Assembly (NCBI RefSeq): GCF_001673535.1
Contig: NZ_LZLY01000104.1
Location: 100,114 to 164,113 of the forward strand
Direction: 5' to 3'
Length of the DNA: 64,000 bases
From: Mycobacterium sp. 1081908.1
GTDB lineage: Bacteria; Actinomycetota; Actinomycetes; Mycobacteriales; Mycobacteriaceae
Shown here: one piece after another, positions 62,217 through 64,000 of the stretch
How positions within the stretch are numbered: position 1 is the first letter of the stretch
How the letters are laid out: the number at the start of each line of letters is the position of its first letter
Translations under genes and position numbers: made by a program
Notes under the pieces: generated by a model
Database searches by the model: none
What the model saw: only the letters and a program-made list of their open reading frames with translations
What the model was told of the DNA's origin: nothing

Positions 62217-63047
62217 ATGAAGGACGACGATCCCGAAAAGCGGATCCGCGAGTTAGAACGCGAGCTTGCCGACGTCACGCGGCCCCCGCAGAGCCCGCCG
62301 CCGTACACGAGCGGCGAGACGTATACGGAGAACCCTCCGCCCTACACGGGCGGCGCGACCTACACGGGCGACGCCACCTACACGCCCGGTCCGACCTACA
62401 CCGGACGTGCGACCTACACCGGCGGCGCGCAGTACGGCTGGGGCGCCCCGCCGCCGCGGCGCAACAGGTCCTACCCGTGGTACCTCGTCCTCGTGCTGCT
62501 GGCGGTCGTGGTGCCGATCATCATCAGCCTGGTGATGATGTTCGCCCGGTCATCGGTGGGCAGTTCGATTTCGCGAGGCGCCGGCAGGACGACGTCCACC
62601 GGCCCCACCGCGGTGCCGCAGGGCGGCGAGTTGCGCGTCAGCGACAACAACCAGGCCAGGACGATCGCCTGCAACAACGGCAAGCTCACCCTGGCCGCGT
62701 ACGACAGCAAGTATGTGGTCACCGGCCACTGCGCCAGCCTGACCGTGGGCGGCTACGACAACAACGTCACCGTCGAGGACGCCGACGCCATCGAATCGAC
62801 CGGATACAGCAACGTCGTCATGGTCAAGGGCTGCGACAACGCCAACCTGAAGATCTCGAGCTACGGCAACGAATTCAACGTCACCGGCCACTGCGCCGGG
62901 CTCGCGATCTCGAGCTACAACAACAAGGTCAACGTCGACAGCGTCGACGCCATCACCGTCTCCGGGTACGGCAATAACATCACCTACCACACGGGCACGC
63001 CGAAGATCACGAACTCTGGCTACGACAACAACATTCAGCGGGGCTGA
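62217..63047 (+). CDS. DUF3060 membrane-anchored protein with Tyr/Thr-rich repeats
   Basis: A 276-residue protein. The cytoplasmic N-terminus has a short coiled start (RIRELERELADV) then about nine repeats of a six- to eight-residue YTGGAT-like unit (residues about 35-75). One span follows (WYLVLVLLAVVVPIIISLV). The external part is DUF3060: parallel-beta-helix-like repeats such as GGYDNNVTVED, SSYGNEFNVTG and SGYGNNITYHTG. DUF3060 proteins are common in mycobacteria and of unknown function. Confidence 0.75.
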   Translation: MKDDDPEKRIRELERELADVTRPPQSPPPYTSGETYTENPPPYTGGATYTGDATYTPGPTYTGRATYTGGAQYGWGAPPPRRNRSYPWYLVLVLLAVVVPIIISLVMMFARSSVGSSISRGAGRTTSTGPTAVPQGGELRVSDNNQARTIACNNGKLTLAAYDSKYVVTGHCASLTVGGYDNNVTVEDADAIESTGYSNVVMVKGCDNANLKISSYGNEFNVTGHCAGLAISSYNNKVNVDSVDAITVSGYGNNITYHTGTPKITNSGYDNNIQRG

Positions 63048-63222
63048 ATCGGCGATGGTGCGTCGGCCGCTGGAAACCGGACCCACGCGGGTTCGCGGCG
63101 ACGCACTGGCGTACCGTCGAGAACGAGCTTTTTTCGTTGTCAGCGCTGCTCATCCGCGGATGGCATCCACAGGCAATGCGATTCCTCCGTCGCCCCACCG
63201 CCCGGGGCGGTCGCTCCCGACC

Positions 63223-63705
63223 GTGAAGGAACTGCCCGTGGATACCGCAGTAACGATGCCTCACCTCCGGGGCCGGCACGGAACCAACCCGATACGGGTA
63301 TGCGTGGCGCGCGAATTGGGCCACGACATCGACGGCGCGTGGTGGCCGCGCGTGGACCGGATCGCCAATGAACTGCCCTCGCTGGTTACGGTCCTGACCC
63401 CGCTGCTCGGCGACATCAAATCCATCAATGTCAACTGGTCACCTTTGCAACGACCGCCCGACCTGAACTGGCCGGGGTGGGAGCAAAAACGCCAGCACGT
63501 GATGAGCGTCAACGGCTGGGACGCGTGCGCCAACCTGCTGATCGTCCCGTATGCGACCAACACCGCGCTCGCCCAGATGGTGCTGCGCCTGGCGGCCGAC
63601 CTGCCCATCGAGATCGCGGACCGCAACAAGCGCGGCCCACCAGGCCGGCGCGCGAACCGAATGAGTGATAGAGCGCGCCGTTGGACACGCCGGTCGCGTC
63701 GCTGA
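63223..63705 (+). pseudogene. DUF5994 gene truncated by an inverted duplication
   Basis: The frame encodes DUF5994-type sequence (DIDGAWWPRVDRIANELPSLVTVL, SVNGWDACANLLIVPYATN) up to about residue 137 (NKRG). At 63634 it leaves homology and reads about 23 residues antisense to a TetR gene. The intact C-terminus of a near-identical copy is on the minus strand at 63850-64000. The GTG at 63223 is the chosen start; GTG 63238 and ATG 63256 are alternatives. Function of DUF5994 is unknown. Confidence 0.65.
63558..63634 (+). repeat. Left arm of a 77-bp perfect inverted duplication
   Basis: The 77 bp are identical to the reverse complement of 63924-64000. Both encode the NTALAQMVLRLAADLPIE part of DUF5994. 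Homology stops sharply after cgcg at 63634. The other arm runs to the window edge, so the true length is unknown. Confidence 0.8.
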
Positions 63706-63802
63706 TCGCGCGGATCGTGACGGCGGCGGGCCCGGACTCCGCCGCCAACAACTCCACGGCATCAAGGATCTGATCCTGGTCATGGACGCGAGGGCGGGGC
63801 AC
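63635..63802 (-). pseudogene. TetR regulator, N-terminal 56 codons only
   Basis: A GTG start at 63802 opens a normal TetR DNA-binding domain: ILDAVELLAAESG, TIRAISDATGV, NGALYHSFGSRAGLVG. The sequence then crosses the inverted-duplication junction, and the remaining codons to 63509 are antisense to DUF5994. The ligand domain is lost. Its operator remains intact upstream. Confidence 0.7.
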
Positions 63803-63810
63803 CTCGCAAG

Positions 63811-63836
63811 GATAACAGAGCGTCCGCTCTGTTATC
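63811..63836. promoter_or_regulatory. 26-bp perfect palindromic operator
   Basis: The arms gataacagagcg (63811-63822) and cgctctgttatc (63825-63836) are perfect over 12 bp with a 2-bp spacer. It is 9 bp upstream of the truncated TetR start and just downstream of the DUF5994 stop. It is a textbook TetR dimer site for autorepression. Confidence 0.7.
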
Positions 63837-63849
63837 TACCGGGCGTTCG

Positions 63850-64000
63850 TCAGGCCTGCGTCGGCGCCGCCAGGTCGCATTGGCGCTGCGCGGCGCACAG
63901 GATCGAGCCGGCGGTCACGAAGGCGCGCTTGTTGCGGTCCGCGATCTCGATGGGCAGGTCGGCCGCCAGGCGCAGCACCATCTGGGCGAGCGCGGTGTTG
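63850..64000 (-). CDS. DUF5994-family protein (partial, C-terminus)
   Basis: This is the last 49 residues of a DUF5994 protein running in from the right edge, ending QRQCDLAAPTQA. The first 25 visible residues are identical to the truncated plus-strand copy. After NKR it continues AFVTAGSILCAAQRQ, which is probably the intact C-terminus of the family. It lies upstream of the TetR remnant on the same strand. Confidence 0.7.
   Translation of the reverse strand, partial: NTALAQMVLRLAADLPIEIADRNKRAFVTAGSILCAAQRQCDLAAPTQA
63924..64000 (-). repeat. Right arm of the 77-bp inverted duplication
   Basis: Reverse complement of 63558-63634 with no mismatch. It reaches the window edge, so it may be longer. 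The 289 bp between the arms hold the TetR remnant, its operator and the end of the intact DUF5994 gene. Confidence 0.8.

Noticed and set aside
1..64000. CRISPR array, tRNA or rRNA genes
   Set aside because: No regularly spaced short repeats, no tRNA-like cloverleaf with CCA-type end and no rRNA-like sequence were recognised by eye. A tRNA scan would settle it.

Overview
The window is about 68% GC actinobacterial chromosome and reads as Mycobacterium, most likely a slow grower close to the M. avium complex. The evidence is the gene content: an LpqH-type lipoprotein, a DUF732 secreted protein, two F420-type LLM oxidoreductases, a VapBC pair, an MgtA-type mannosyltransferase, a SseB sulfurtransferase, a LipM esterase and many cytochrome P450, SDR and TetR genes. 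From memory, the order of the sseB, yjcE-like, lipM and FAD-oxidase genes echoes the M. tuberculosis Rv2280-Rv2293 region. No tRNA, rRNA, CRISPR array, intact transposase or integrase was seen.

Layout. At 1-9.7 kb a lipid/xenobiotic block holds an AveC-like membrane protein, TetR plus P450, and a six-gene minus-strand operon (metallo-beta-lactamase alkylsulfatase-like hydrolase, SDR, sulfotransferase, VOC protein, alcohol dehydrogenase, alpha/beta hydrolase). A divergent SDR-TetR pair faces this operon, and most junctions are 4-nt ATGA overlaps. At 9.8-13.9 kb lie an LpqH-like lipoprotein and a five-gene operon (hydrolase, SDR, LLM, two uncharacterised proteins). At 14-34 kb are mostly core genes: a secreted nucleoside-phosphorylase-like protein, sseB, mgtA, regulators, flavin monooxygenase, AAA ATPase, cation/proton antiporter, a DUF5685 protein next to an unusual MauE-thioredoxin-Cys-rich fusion, an ECF sigma factor, a chagasin-like lipoprotein and LipM.

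At 34.5-37.1 kb a VapBC module and a receptor Ser/Thr kinase are bracketed by two copies of a 150-160 bp hairpin repeat. At 37-46 kb are an FAD oxidase, a PHP metallohydrolase, a K+ channel, small secreted and membrane proteins, a P450 with a decayed copy of its own 3' end 2.5 kb away, and a VOC protein.

The most interesting region is 46.1-56.5 kb, a visibly more AT-rich defence island. It carries an Eco29kI-family GIY-YIG restriction enzyme, a C5 cytosine methyltransferase and a Vsr-like mismatch nuclease in one tight run. Downstream on the same strand come a MORC/MutL-like GHKL ATPase with a zinc ribbon, an Mrr-nuclease/SF2-helicase fusion, a protein of unknown function and a sigma-region-4-like DNA-binding protein, the last four overlapping or nearly touching. 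A RelA/SpoT-type alarmone synthetase converges on the end of this run.

At 56.7-64 kb are a FIST sensor, an SMP-30-like protein, an SDR, a frameshifted hydrolase, a coiled-coil protein, a DUF3060 protein with Tyr/Thr repeats and, at the right edge, an inverted duplication that truncates both a DUF5994 gene and a TetR gene.
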